Positions 41,782 to 53,500 of a DNA stretch of 64,000 bases are shown here, piece after piece. The notes under the pieces are model-generated. The model worked only from the letters and a program-made list of their open reading frames with translations, ran no database searches and had not been told where the DNA came from. The stretch lies in NCBI GenBank assembly GCA_963575745.1, contig CAUYUJ010003645.1, positions 2,501 through 66,500 on the forward strand. The letters are read 5' to 3'. The translations under genes and the position numbers were made by a program. Numbering within the stretch: the first letter of the stretch is position 1; each line of letters begins with the position of its first letter. Source of the stretch: Prorocentrum cordatum (taxonomy: Eukaryota; Sar; Dinophyceae; Prorocentrales; Prorocentraceae).

Positions 41782-42649
41782 ATGTTGTCTGCTCCGCTGC
41801 TGAATTGGCAGTACGAGTGCTAAACTTGGGCTACGGCTTGGTGGCCGCCCAGCCTGAGACGTCTTTGACCCGCTCCATCCAGCCGCGAAACTTCACCCAA
41901 TGTTTGGAGCTAGCGCGTAAGGAACCCGGAAGCTTTTTTTTCAACAATCACGTTCACGTTGAGCACGTTTGATTTTTCACCCACATTCGCGGATTGCGTC
42001 ACGAATGACAGCCAACATTGAAATTTGAGGTCCGGGGAGGCTCAGAAACAATTGGGTCAAGTTTCGTGGAGGGGGGTGGCGCGAGCCTGCGTCCCTTTCC
42101 GCAGAATTGCCGCCCCGAGGCGACCTCTGGAGGCCCAAGAAGGCGGAAGGCATCAAATCGGCATTACCCCCACATACGAATACTATGCGTGCGTCGCCCC
42201 CCAGGGGCGACGCGCGAGCTGAGAAGTCTTATAATATAAGCTCCATGGCGGGCGCTTTCTGGCCATACCGCTTGGGAAACGAGATACGACAAGATGTTTA
42301 TATTATACGTTCGGGTCGGACGCACGCCTTCAAGGAGGACACATAGTACTACTACCCTCGTCAAAATTCACTTCAAAAATGGCGACCACGCCCCTGCGAT
42401 GTCGGCGCGCTCTTCAATGTCGATAGACGCCCCTCCGACGCCCCTCCAATGTCGGGGCCAAGGCAAGAGTGGTCTGACCGGGAACGACTCGGAAGTTCGA
42501 TGATGACCGACATTGGAGGAGCGGCGCATACAAGTACCTCGCAGTCACCGCAATTCTGACCAGTATGTCCCCACAAACAGCTCAGCCACGTAAGACATTT
42601 GTGAGCTTAATTTTGACGAGGATTGTAGTATGTCCTTTCTCGATTACAC
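41782..42649. other. Non-coding stretch, no feature recognised
   Basis: Mixed-composition DNA with short open frames only (up to about 80 codons). A small GATGTCGGGGC/CCCCTCC(A/G)A duplication lies near 42397-42470. I see no exon I can support. Confidence 0.4.
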
Positions 42650-42821
42650 GTAAGAGTGACCCTTCGCCGGAGTGACCTTTGGGTGCGGGCCCAATGGGGT
42701 CCCCCGAACGCTGAGCGCGAAGCGGCAGCAGCGGCTTGCGCGCCTAGGTTTGGCCACCCCGCGTCGACCGTTAAGCCGCGCACCAGAGGTCATTTTTGCC
42801 CAGGGTCACTCTTGCATGTAG
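42650..42821 (+). mobile_element. Introner-like inverted-repeat element, second copy
   Basis: It begins GTAAGAGTGACCCTTCGCC and ends GGGTCACTCTTGCATGTAG. The ends are inverted repeats, and the interior shares GTGCGGGCCCA, GGGGTCCCCC and AAGCCGCGCACCA with the copy at 18934. It is 172 bp against 152 bp there. No coding exon is evident on either side, so here it is a plain repeat or part of a larger intron. Confidence 0.75.
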
Positions 42822-43472
42822 CCGACTTTTGCGTTCGGTCGAAGTCCACTCCGCCTCCGCCCAGCCTGATCGCGGTGCTCTCGATACCGCCCCCACTCTG
42901 CTGATTCTGCTGTACCGATAAACTGGAATCCGAAGAAGAAGAAGAAGAAGGAGTAGCTGAAGGAGACGAGGAGAAGAAGGGGGAACGATTTATTAATACC
43001 CCCTGGCGCGCGCGCGGCTAAATTTCCCTTGTGCAGTTGCCTCCGAGATGGCTGCCTAGCTTCCCTTCTCTCCCTCTCTTCTTGAATGGTTGTGCACTTG
43101 AATATGATGTTCCAGCCTACTTTAGTCTTGATCACCAGAAAGAATTTCGAGCACCAAGAAAGTACCGAAACTTGAGGGTTTTCACGTGTCGGGCCCTGGG
43201 AGACATTCGTTCGACACTGTTCCGACACTTTTTCGACATTTTTCTGGGTGCTCGAAATTATTTCTGGGATGTGGGCCTTAAGTACGATGGGAGCAACACA
43301 ACATTTGCCCATCATGTTGTTTCACATCGCACGTGCTTCCTGGAGTGCCCGTGTCACGCGTGTGTCTCAGCGAGCCCGACCGCCCTCAAGGGTCCCGGGC
43401 GCGGGTGAGCCCCGCATCGCTGCATCCGCATCCGCATCCCTGGCGCGCGCGCGTGCAATACAACCTTCGGAG
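42822..43472. other. Non-coding stretch before a short exon-like segment
   Basis: It has a short GAAGAAGAAG run (42937-42950) and moderate-complexity DNA containing a CACTGTTCCGACACTTTTTCGACA-like internal repeat (43215-43240). Frames of up to 169 codons exist on the minus strand but are Phe/Ser-rich without signature. Confidence 0.35.
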
Positions 43473-43554
43473 CTCAACCAAGGAATCGAGAACAACTTCG
43501 CCGAGATCGCGGGTCTCAGGGCACAGCTGGATGCCGTGGAGCAGTCTGTCGGAG
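43473..43554 (+). CDS. Candidate exon interrupted or bounded by composite element C
   Basis: After TTCGGAG the frame reads LNQGIENNFAEIAGLRAQLD followed by AVEQSVG, a clean heptad-type helix with G/C third positions. It ends at GGAG|GTGAGG, a strong donor. The first bases of composite element C (TCGGAG, 43549) coincide with this exon end. Its partner exons are unknown. The phase does not match the donor at 41158, so direct joining to the EF-hand block is not supported. Confidence 0.4.
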
Positions 43555-43909
43555 GTGAGGGGAGCCCCCCTACCTAGAGCCCCCCTACCGGGAAATCGAT
43601 TTCGGTTTCGTGTTCGTGCGTGCCGTGCGTGCGGGCGAGGCGAAGCTGCGTGGGCGGGCGAGAGAAAGTCTCCTGTGGCTGAGGCGCGGCCGGATCAAAT
43701 GTCTCCCTTCCGGGCGGCCGGTGGCCCGCGGTGTCCCGCCGGTGTCCCGCGAAAGTCCCGTGTGGCTGAGGCGCGGCCGGACCAAATGACTCCCTTCCGG
43801 GCGGCCGGTGGCCCGCGGTGTCCCGCCGGTGTCCGAGCCCGTTGTCCCGCGGTGTCCCGCGGTGCCGCGCCCCGGGTTCGTGTCCCGCGGTGTCCCGCGA
43901 TGATGATGA

Positions 43910-43957
<48 letters not shown>

Positions 43958-44150
43958 TTGATGATGATGATGATGGTGATGGTGATGGTGATGGTGATGC
44001 TGATAATGATGATGCTGCTGATGATGATGATGACGATGATGATGATGATGGTGATGCTGATGGTGATGATGATGATGATGAGGACGTTGATCATGACTAT
44101 GATGATGATGATGATATGATGATGGTGTCCCGATGATGATGATGATGTCA

Positions 44151-44181
<31 letters not shown>

Positions 44182-44344
44182 CGATGATGATGATGATGAT
44201 GATGATGATGCTGATCGTGTCCCGATGATGAGGATGATGATGATCATGATGATTATGTTGATGATGATCATGATGATGACGATGATGGTGTCCCGATGAT
44301 GATGTGTATGTTGATGTTGATGATGCTGATTATGACTGTGTCCC

Positions 44345-44382
<38 letters not shown>

Positions 44383-45209
44383 GGTTGATGATGATTATGG
44401 CGTCCCGATGATGATGTATTTTCTGATGGTGATGATGATGATGATGTTGATGATGATGGCGTCCCGATGGTGATGATGATGATGATGTTGATGCTGATGT
44501 TGGTAATGATGATGATGGTGCCCCGATGATGGCGATGATGATGCTGATGGTGATGTTGATGATGCTGATGATGATGTCGATGATGAGGATGAGATGGTGA
44601 TGATGGTGTGCCGATGATGATGATGATGATGATGATGATGATAACAATGGTGGTCATGATGGTGCCCCGATGATGATACTGCTGCTGATGATGATGATGA
44701 CGATGACTGTGTCCCGATGTTGCTGATGATGATGATGATGATGATGATGATGCTGATGATGATGATTGTGATGATGCTGATGATGATGATGGTGGTGTCC
44801 TGATGATGTTGATGACCGTGATGATGATGATGATGATGTTGGTTCTGATGATGAGGACGGTGTCCCGATTATGATGATGTTGGTGATGATGATGTTGATG
44901 TTGATGTTGTTGATGATGATGATGATGATGATGATGATGACGTTGATTGTGATAGCGGTTGTGATATCGATAGTGATATCGATAGTGAGACCGAATGTGT
45001 TATCGATTGTGAGATCGATTGTGAGATCGATAGTCAGATCAATTGTGAGATAGATCGAGTGAGATCGATTGTGAGATCGATCGAGGGAGATCGATCGAGC
45101 GAGACCGATACTGAGATCGATAGTGAGATCGATAGTGAGACCGATCGAGTGAGACGTTGGTTCCTCCCCCCCCCCGAACCTCCTTATCACCCGAAGGGTG
45201 GTCGTATAG
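43549..45209 (+). mobile_element. Composite repeat element, copy C
   Basis: It has the same order and ends as copies A and B: TCGGAGGTGAGGGG at the start, ACCGGGAAATCGATTTCGG module, two GTGGCTGAGGCGCGGCC units, a long GAT array broken by GGTGTCCCGATG, GAGATCGATTGT units, and CACCCGAAGGGTGGTCGTATAG at the end. The left edge follows the coding-like AVEQS segment. The right edge leads into non-repetitive DNA. Confidence 0.85.
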
Positions 45210-45720
45210 GTATTATCTCATTTCCGCGATGTGGCTACTCGACTGCTTGGGCTACTGCAGCATAGACTTCGCAGCATACTCGAACCGTTAGAGTAGAGAC
45301 TCAACCAGTCTGCCGAACGTCTACGTTTTATGGGTCGTCGACTCAGGACTTGCAGAACCAGGTTGTAGCAGAACGACCGCTTGATAAAGGGCGCTCCCAA
45401 GAAAAAGACGAGGATGGGGAAGCAGCAGGACGCACCCCAAAAAACAGACAATGAAGCCGACGAAGAAGAGCGTGACATCGATTACGTACTGCGTGAACTC
45501 GGCCACTTGCTGCATGACATCGACCGCATATTGCGTGAAATCGACGGAATCGACCACACATCGGTTATAAACTGTGCGTAATCGACTACCGACTGCGTGA
45601 AATCGACCACAGACTGCGTACAATCGACCACGAACTGCCTGACATCGACCACATGCTGCGTGACATCCGACCCCCAGGGACTAGCCCCTCGCCGCGGGGC
45701 CGTCTCTTGCGGGGCCCTGG
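45210..45720 (+). repeat. Degenerate about 20-bp tandem repeat
   Basis: From about 45470 to 45665, units like GACATCGACCACATGCTGCGT, with variants (CGTGAAATCGACC, CGTACAATCGACC), repeat roughly ten times. 45210-45460 has no recognised feature. The 66-codon frame at 45381 is partly made of this repeat. Confidence 0.6.
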
Positions 45721-46060
45721 GGCCGTCTCCCTCCTCCCTCCTTCCTCCTCCCTCCCTCCCTCCCTCCCTCCTCCTCCTCCTCCTCCTCCTCCTCCTCCTC
45801 CTCCTTCTCTTCCCTCCCCCTCATCCCCCTTCTCCTCATCCTCCCTCCTTCTCCTCCTCCTCCCCCTCATCCCCCTACTACCATCCTCCATCTTCCTCCT
45901 CTCCCTCCTCCATCCTCCATCCTCCTCCCCTTCCTCCTCCTTCTCCCCCTCCCTCCTCCTCCCTGCCTCCTCCTCCTCCTCCCCTCCTTCTCCTCCCTGC
46001 CCCTCATCCCCCTAGTCCTCCCTCCTCCTCCTCCTCCTCCTCCTCCTCCTCCTCCTCGTC
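45721..46060 (+). repeat. TCC-rich microsatellite
   Basis: (TCC)n with CTC and CCC breaks. It marks the left side of the second copy of the dispersed repeat, just as TCC-rich sequence precedes position 430. Confidence 0.9.
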
Positions 46061-46064
46061 CTTC

Positions 46065-46900
46065 ATGATTTCGCCTATAAGTAACTCCTCCCTGTCGCAC
46101 CCCCAGACGTGTCGGTAGGGCGGGCCGGGCGTTTCGCCCGAGGCTTTCTCAACGTTTATGATCTTGAAACTTGAAATGTGCAACATACAACAGTTCCAAA
46201 GCTAAAGTTCGTGTCCTTTTCAACGTGTGGCTCTCTCCTTAGCGCCGCGCGCATATCCCCCCGAAAGCTTGCAACACATTCAAGGATGGAGGGCGGGCGG
46301 TTTTCAAAATGCAGCTGTCGCCCTAGCGCCCCGCGCATTCGTAACTACTCAAAGCTCGTCCCAGCTTGAAGGATAGAGGGCAGGTGGTTTTCAACATGTG
46401 GCCAACGCTTCAGCGCCGCGCACATTCGGTTTAAAAGTTCGCAGCAGCTTCAAAGATGGAGGGTGCATTGTTTTCCACATGCGGCTCCCGCGTTAGCGCC
46501 GCGCACATTCATCTGGAATTCGCAACAGCTTCAAGGATTTGGGGTCCCAGGAATACTGTTCTAGCACGGTCTAGGGTTGTCAGGACGTCATAGTCATGTT
46601 GATTCGCGGTTTTGAAGCCCGAAAAAGCTGTTCAGGTATGGCATAGGACTGTCAGGACGCAACAGTCAAATTGCATCGCGGCGTTGAAGTCCCAGGAATT
46701 GCATGTTGGTGCGGTTTTGGATTCTCAGACTGCTGTCTTCCGATGGGGCACTTCCAGCAATGGACGACACCTTGTGATATAAAGGCATGAAGAGGGAACT
46801 TGGGGGGAGGGTACTTTGATGCGTCCTGGGTTTGCACTGGTTCTCGTGCTCCTCCTCCTCCTCCTCCTCCTCCTCCTCTTCCTCCTCCTCCAGCCGCCGC
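46065..46900 (+). repeat. Dispersed repeat, copy 2, with an internal 83-bp tandem array
   Basis: GCGCC(G)CGC anchors lie at 46242, 46326, 46413 and 46496 (spacings 84, 87, 83). Left and right boundaries and the later GAAGTCCCAGGAA / CAGGACGCAACAGTCA units match copy 1 (430-1200). It ends GGTTTGCACTGGTTC and runs into (TCC)n at 46850-46892. Confidence 0.75.
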
Positions 46901-46949
46901 CACGGCCCGTCCTGAGCGGCACGCGGTCCACATAACACTCCTTGTGTAC

Positions 46950-48072
46950 CTACAACCCGATGTTCTTGACGGTCGCGGTGCGGGCAGCGGAAGTGCCCGC
47001 TGAGTTTCGCAATGCGGGAGTGGTCTTGCTATTTCGCACTGGCCGCAGACAGGTGGATGGGGTCTCCACACGATTTATTTTCACATGGCAATCAGTGGGA
47101 ACTTGCCTTCGGGTGGTCGCGGGTCAGTTCAAAAACATGCGGGGCCAGCATTATGCTACACCATCGTCGGTTTCCCAGGGCCTTTCCTCGTCGAGTTGTT
47201 TTACCCATCCGCGCGGCTGGCAGGGCGATGTGGTGCGATCCGTCTTCAGACGACGGAGCTGGACGTCCTCTTTATGTCAGTGTACTTCCCAATGTTGTCG
47301 TCAGGGGGCACAGGCCAGGCGTCATACCGCACTACGGTGCAAGCAATGATCTCGTGGGCCCGAGGAGTACTCGAAAGTGTGGACACACACACACACACAC
47401 GTCGCACACCCTTCACAGGGATTGGTTTGAACGACAAGCCTGGCTACACCCACGACGAAATCGTGGACGGCCATCCCATAGATGACGAAGACGATTCACA
47501 CGTAGGCTGCTACCAGCGGGAGCTCGAGGGGATCGCGGGAAATCTCTGGCACCAGTACTTCAAGTATTCCGACATCATTGCGTTGAACACCGCGTTCCCC
47601 GCGGGCGACACGCACTTCGGAGCCCACGGCCGTTCGAGCAGGATTATCTTCCTCCACGCCCCCTGGGGCCTTCTTGCACACGCGACGCATTGCAAGGTCC
47701 TTAGAGGTGCAAGGCGGCGGCTACGACCCGTCAGCGCGTCGGACGACAGGGACCACCGCCCCGTTTACGCTGAATGTTCCTGCACCTGCGGTGCCTTTTG
47801 CGCAGCCACGGCAGACCTGGGACTATGATACCATCATGGCGAAGCTCGGAGGCAAGGAGTCGTGCACGGCGGAAGTCGGGACCATTCACCGCGCGCTGAA
47901 GGACATTGATGAGGACAATTGGATAAGGATGTGCGCGCTGCCGAACACCGACGAGCTGTGGAACTCCTCTGCGCTACTCCTGGTCAACGCGGCGATGGGA
48001 ACTTGTTTTGGAGCCTACGCATATGAAGACTGCGCTGGAGCGACAGCGCTCAGACCTATTGTTGCGACGTAA
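46950..48072 (+). mobile_element. LINE endonuclease-domain fragment
   Basis: The frame from 47085 reads ELDVLFMSVYFPMLSSGG...SYRTTVQAMISWARG, then LNTAFPAGDTHFGAHGRSSR (about 47584-47643), then SASDDRDHRPVYAEC (about 47736-47780). This is the order of the endonuclease/exonuclease/phosphatase domain of non-LTR elements, with the SDHRPV-type ending changed to RDHRPV. A (CA)8 run is embedded at 47383-47399. A second frame continues helically to 48072. No reverse transcriptase follows, since AT-rich repeats begin at about 48165. It is a 5' fragment of an element like that at 7-10 kb. Confidence 0.7.
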
Positions 48073-48164
48073 GAGGCTGCGCGAAGCACATATCGGCAAG
48101 GCAGGGGGGGGGGGCTTTGCTACGGTGGAGCTGGAGCTGGCACGCATCACCTTCCCAGAGGGTC

Positions 48165-48420
48165 GATCCGCGCATTTTTTTATGAAAACGCGCATTTTTG
48201 AAAAAAATGCGCATTTGTCTTTTGTTAAAGATTTTGATATTGTGATCAGCTGAATGAGAAAGCGAAGGTCTGCGCATTTCTATATCAAGCGCCCGGACAT
48301 CTCGCAACAGCGATACGCGCATTTTTTCGAAACAAACTTTTTCAAAAATGCGCAGATCAGTTGTTGAAAATGCGCATTTCATGTGTCGCAAACTTTTTTA
48401 AAAATGCGCATTTTAAGGCT
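48165..48420 (+). repeat. Clustered AAAATGCGCATTTT palindromes
   Basis: At least eight occurrences of GCGCATTTTT or AAAAATGCGC lie within 255 bp, often fused as AAAATGCGCATTTT. The same TGCGCATTTTT motif punctuates the 238-bp array at 58.9-59.9 kb. No coding. Confidence 0.75.
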
Positions 48421-48720
48421 CATTGCGCGAATGTATACATGTACGTACGTACGTATACGTATACGTATATAGATATATATCTATATATATATGTATGTGT
48501 GCGTGTGTATGTATTGAATATATATATATATATATACAATGATATATGGATATATACGTATATAGATGTAGTATTTCAATGTGTGTGCCGTGTGTATATA
48601 CATAGGGGAGAGAGAGAGAGAGAGTGGCACAGCGCGCCATACGCAAATCTAACATGTGATGTTCGGCGCGGGCGTCGTCGAGTGAATGTGTCGCGGCACG
48701 GCGGTCCAGACCACGAATCC
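48421..48720 (+). repeat. TA/TACG microsatellite and a short GA run
   Basis: (TACG)n, (TA)n and (TATG)n at 48430-48560, then GTGTGTATATACATA and (GA)n at 48605-48630. No gene. Confidence 0.85.
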
Positions 48721-49850
48721 CAGAGTCCGAGGGAGGGGCAGGGGGTGCATGGAGGGGGGAAGGGGGGGGAGGGGAAGGGAGGGGGGGGGAAAGGGACGGG
48801 TGGGGGGGGGTAATGTCTGCGCGAGCGTGTCCTGGTCGGCTTGAGCACCGATGTGGAACCGGATCCCGCGCGGGGCAGCAAAACAAACTGACGCGTCGGT
48901 GGATGCGGCGTATAATCATCACGAGCGTGGCCGTCGGCGCGGTGTTCGGATGGATTGGGAGGCACGGGAGGGCGCAGAGGGCGGGGGGAAGGGAGGAGGG
49001 AGGGGAAGAAAAGGGGAGTGCGGAAAGAGGCGGCGGAGGAGGAGAGGGAGGGGGATGGGGGAGGGGCGGAAAGGAGGGAGGGCGAAGGGGAAAAAGGGGA
49101 AGAGGGTGGGAGGGGTACGAGGCAACGGCAGAGGAGGAGGAAGAGGAGAAGGAAGAGGAGGAGGAGGAGAAGGAGGAGGAGGAGGGAGGAGGAGGAGGAG
49201 GAGGAGGAGGAATATTAGAAGGATTGAGGGGTGTTTTTCTTTAAAAAAGAATATTGTGTTTGGCCGTCGCGCACATATGGCACTGGGCGCCGATGCGAGG
49301 GCGCGATGTCCCAGCGGAGTTCAGGCGAATGGGCGGCTTCGGAACTCGGGGGGGAAGGGGTGGTGAAGTGCCAGGTGCCCGGACCCCTGGATGGCGCCCC
49401 CTGGCACCGCCGTCAGCGGCGCCCACCCCTCGAGCCTAGAGGGCACATGATGTGATGAGATGGCCAGCCGAGGTCAGAATAGGGGTCCTCCAAACCCGTG
49501 GGAGACGCAACAGATGCCACACCGCCATGGTCACGAACCCCAATTGGAAGGGGAAGGAGGCGGGGAGAAGGAGGAGGATGAGGAGGAGGTGGAGGAGGAG
49601 GAGGAGGAGGAGAATGAGGCGGAGGAGGATGACGACGAGGACCGACGAGGACACGGACGAGGAGGAGGAGCTCCAGAAGGAGGAGGATTCGGAGTAGGAA
49701 CAAGGATGAGGAAAATTAGCAAGAGGAGGAATAAGACGAGGAGGGGGCAGGAGGAGGAGGAGGGGGGGGAATGTGACTAGGAGGACGAAGGGGGAGGAGG
49801 AGGAAGGGCGATAACTTGTGAAAAGGGTGGAGAAGAAGAACGAAAAGGAG

Positions 49851-49882
<32 letters not shown>

Positions 49883-50060
49883 GCAGGAGGCGGAGGAGGG
49901 GGAGGGGAAGGAGGCATGGGGGATGCGGAGCAGGGGATGGGGAACAAGAAACCGCAGGGGAAAGGGGGGGCGAAGAGGGGCCTTCCGACGACGACGACGA
50001 CGGCGATGACGGCAGCAACGGCGGCCCGCAGCAGCAAACGGCGACGGCGACAAAGTTGTG
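48721..50060 (+). repeat. G-rich and GGA-rich block
   Basis: G-homopolymer-rich sequence (48730-48815), GGA/GGGA-rich (48960-49215), a break with non-repetitive sequence (49220-49540), then GGA/GAC tracts (49555-49760, 49840-49910) and a (GAC)n run near 49990. Open frames are poly-Glu/Arg/Gly. The 49240-49540 island has no signature. Confidence 0.8.
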
Positions 50061-50545
50061 ACGGCAAATCCTCACCCCTCCCCTGGATCTTGTTCTTGCG
50101 AGCGCGGCTGGCCCTCTAACCCCCGACTCCTGGGAATGGGGAAGAGGCTATGTTCAAACAGTATATCATATTATACATGTGCAGGCAGCCTGGGTGTGGC
50201 CGAAGATAAACATTTGTTGCCGCGTCTGTCTGCGCGCGACTGTACACGATGCGCACGGCACGGCTTGGGACAGGGAATTGGTGTTCCTCCATCGTCGGTC
50301 GGTCTGCTCTGTTCGGCCCCCGCCCGCCCTCGCCTGAAGCTTGCTGCAGAGCTGGCTGGCGCGATGGAGCAGAGGAAACATCTGACGATCAACCAAAAAC
50401 GACGAGCACCAAACATGCACACCAATATTCACCGATACTAAAGCACAATGATAACCCGAAATAAATCAGCAACGTAGCCAATGACCACTGATTGTTACAC
50501 AAGCGGTGTTTCCTCTGCTCCGTGCCCGGATGTGCGCCTCATTTC
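50061..50545. other. 3' flank of the methyltransferase-like gene
   Basis: Non-repetitive DNA lies downstream of the minus-strand stop codon at 50546. The minus frame 50166-50432 is open for 88 codons without a family signature. I recognise no polyadenylation or termination motif. Confidence 0.35.
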
Positions 50546-53500
50546 CTAATTGGCTTTGATGTCCCTCGATTCGTCGACCACTTTGGCGAGGGCCTTTCTC
50601 GGGTGGATGGGTTGGAATGGAGAGGGCGTCTTCAGGTCGTGGGCTAGAGTCATGCGCTACCCCCCAGGCAACGACAACCGCAAGAGGCGACGAAAAGGGG
50701 ACCGACGAAGGGCCCGAAAGACGAGGCGAAGCGAGGGCCAGGGAAAGATCACCCACGGAGGGACCGATCGAGGAGGAGACAAGGCCCGAAACCATGCTGG
50801 GACTTTAGCGAGCGGAGGGGGAGGGCGGGGAGGAATTGTTTGTTCAGGGCCTTGCACAACCCTGTCGGGTAGTGCGCCGACCCCCTGAGCTCAGGGCCGC
50901 CCTCGATCCACCCCTTCTCGTTGACCGTCCAGCTCTTGTCGGACGCAGCCTGTGATAGGGCTCCTTGCCCCGTATTTCTCAACAATCCCCTTGCCGCCTG
51001 CCTCGATTCCCTTCTGAACTTGTTCCTCCTCCTCCTTCTCGCTCCTCGAACTATCCTCCACCTCTTCTCCACAAACGCCTCCTCTCTTCTCGTCCTGGTC
51101 ATGCTCCTGTAATTCTATCGCTCGTCGTCGCGGTGCTCATCTGCTATCCTTTAGACTGCGCTGCTGAGCACGCAGAGGAGGTCGGGCAAAGCAAGAGTTT
51201 CAAGCGTTGCTGCTGCTGTCTCCCGTTAGTAAAAAAATCCTGGCCTTCTCTTTCGGCTTCGACTTCACCAGGTGTTCGCTCGCGAGGATGCCGATCTTGG
51301 CGTTGGTCTTGAAACGCGTGGGCTTCGGCATCGTGTGCCCGAAACCTGGGGGCAGGTGGGGGAGAGTCAACGTGCGTCCGTGTCATATTCCTCCCTCTCT
51401 TTCTTCAAAGCTTCCTCTGAGCCCAAATCCGAAACACTCACTGGCCACCGGATGCGGCGTTGCTTCTCTGACTTCTGGAGGGCGGGAGGGGGTGGCAATA
51501 GAGAGTCCAACATGGCATGTGTTTCTTTATCGCCGCAGCCTCCGAGCCACGTGAAGATCGAGCTCGGCTCAAGGTCTGCCTTCAGGCATGCCTGGGCGAA
51601 GACTGCCCTTCCTTCTTCTCTCTCCCCCTTCCATCTCCCCCACCCTCCACTCCCTGTCCTCCTCCTTCTCATCCCCCTCGTGCTCCTACTCATCATCACC
51701 CCCTTCCTCCTTCCACTCCTCGTCCTCTCATCCTTCCACTGATGAAGGTGTATCACTGCCGCCGCTGCGTGGAAGGAACAGGGGGGTCAGGGTTGGATAG
51801 CAATGGAGCGCACCCCGCTCACGTCGTGGCGGCGGTGGCGATACCCCTTCTCTATGGGCAGGGGAAGCGAGCGAATGGTTCTATGCTCGCCATTGCTGGG
51901 TGATTGTAGAAGCAACTGTCCATCGGCTGTTCGATGATCCAATGCACGTGGCGATCCTGTTGGATCCACTTGATGAGCGTGCACATGACACAGGCTGTGT
52001 AGTTGGCCTCCTTCACGTCGTAGCGCTTGGTGTCGCCAAGCACGTCCACGTTCCGTTTCGTCGTGCCTTGCCAGTCCGCTTCCCCCCGCAGGAAGAAATT
52101 CTTGCCCCGTATCCTCGATCGAGGATGCGAGGCACGAGTAAGTTTGGGATTGCGTGTTTCATGCCCCCGATGACCCATGCACAAGAACCCCCACGTCGAG
52201 CATTGTGGTGCCCACAGCACTGTGCCCGACTTCTTCACGCGAGCCAATAGAAGTCCTTGCTGGTTTTTTTCAGGGAAAGGGCGAACATTGACATCGAAAG
52301 GCCACCGATGAGACCCCCCCTTGCCATCCTGTTGGCAATAGGAGGTGAATGAGGATGGGCGATCAGGGTGTTGTATTTTGGCGAGGAGGAGGGCAACGTT
52401 GAATTGTGTGTTTGACGTCAAGCTTCACCTGGACCCGTCCCGCCTCAACTCCGACTCTCCCAGGCCGTCCCCATCCTGTCACAATCATCCTATCTCCCCC
52501 CTCCATTCTTCTCCTGTTTGTCTTGCCCACCCACCCCCTCTCACGTTCCTCACCTGGACACGCAATCGGCCCCGTTCAGAGTATGGAGGGAGGGCGCATA
52601 ACGAAGCAAGCAAGCGGCGATAATCGATCGATCAACTCGCCTGATCTTCCTTCCCGTCACACCCTCTCCTCTTCCCTGGGCACCCCCCTCGGGGGCATGG
52701 GCAAATCGGTCCCAGATAGACCACGCCCTTCACGTTGCCGACCGTCTCTGCCTCGTCCCGCCGCTGATCGTATTCGTGGGCGTCCATGCCGAGCTGGGGA
52801 GGAAGGTGATCCAATTTTGAACGATTGGCCTGCGACATGCTGTATCGAGCGGGAGCGATGGGCGGACGAACGATGAGATGCATATACGAATGATGGCGAG
52901 GGAAGCCGATGGGCAAGGGGGAGGTAGGCAGAAGGAGCGGTAAGGGATGATTGGATAGAGCGGCACGTGTTGGTGGGAGAGGGCACGGGAGGAGAAGGGG
53001 AAATTTGGGATGGAGGGGATAGCAGGGAGGAAGAGAGGCAGGGCGAGTGTTCCAAGGGAGGGAGGAGGTCACACTTGGAGGGGAGGGCGGTCTCCCCTTC
53101 CCCTAAAAAATGATGTCCTTGCGAACCCAGTAGCATGTCTCACCGAACCCGCTGAACACTTCGACGAAGTCCAGATCTCGCCTGCGGGAGGGACTCGGCG
53201 GCGAGCGAGGGAGGGAAGTGAAAAGGAAAAGGCATTCCCAGAAGGTTCGGAAGTCCCCCGTCCCTCTGAGAAGTATTCTAAGCCTTCCCCGAAAACAGCA
53301 AACAGCTTCTCAGAAGGCGCGAGGGCTTCTGAGACGTCCCGCCGCCTTCTGAGAAGGCCATCTCCTTCTCATTTCCCCCCTCGCTTTTCACCGAGGGACA
53401 TGTCGACGAGGGACGATGTCAGACACTGAAACTACGATGGAGAGGACTCCCATGGAGGGGAACATGGAGGGATCGAGGAAACATAATATGGGAATGTGTT

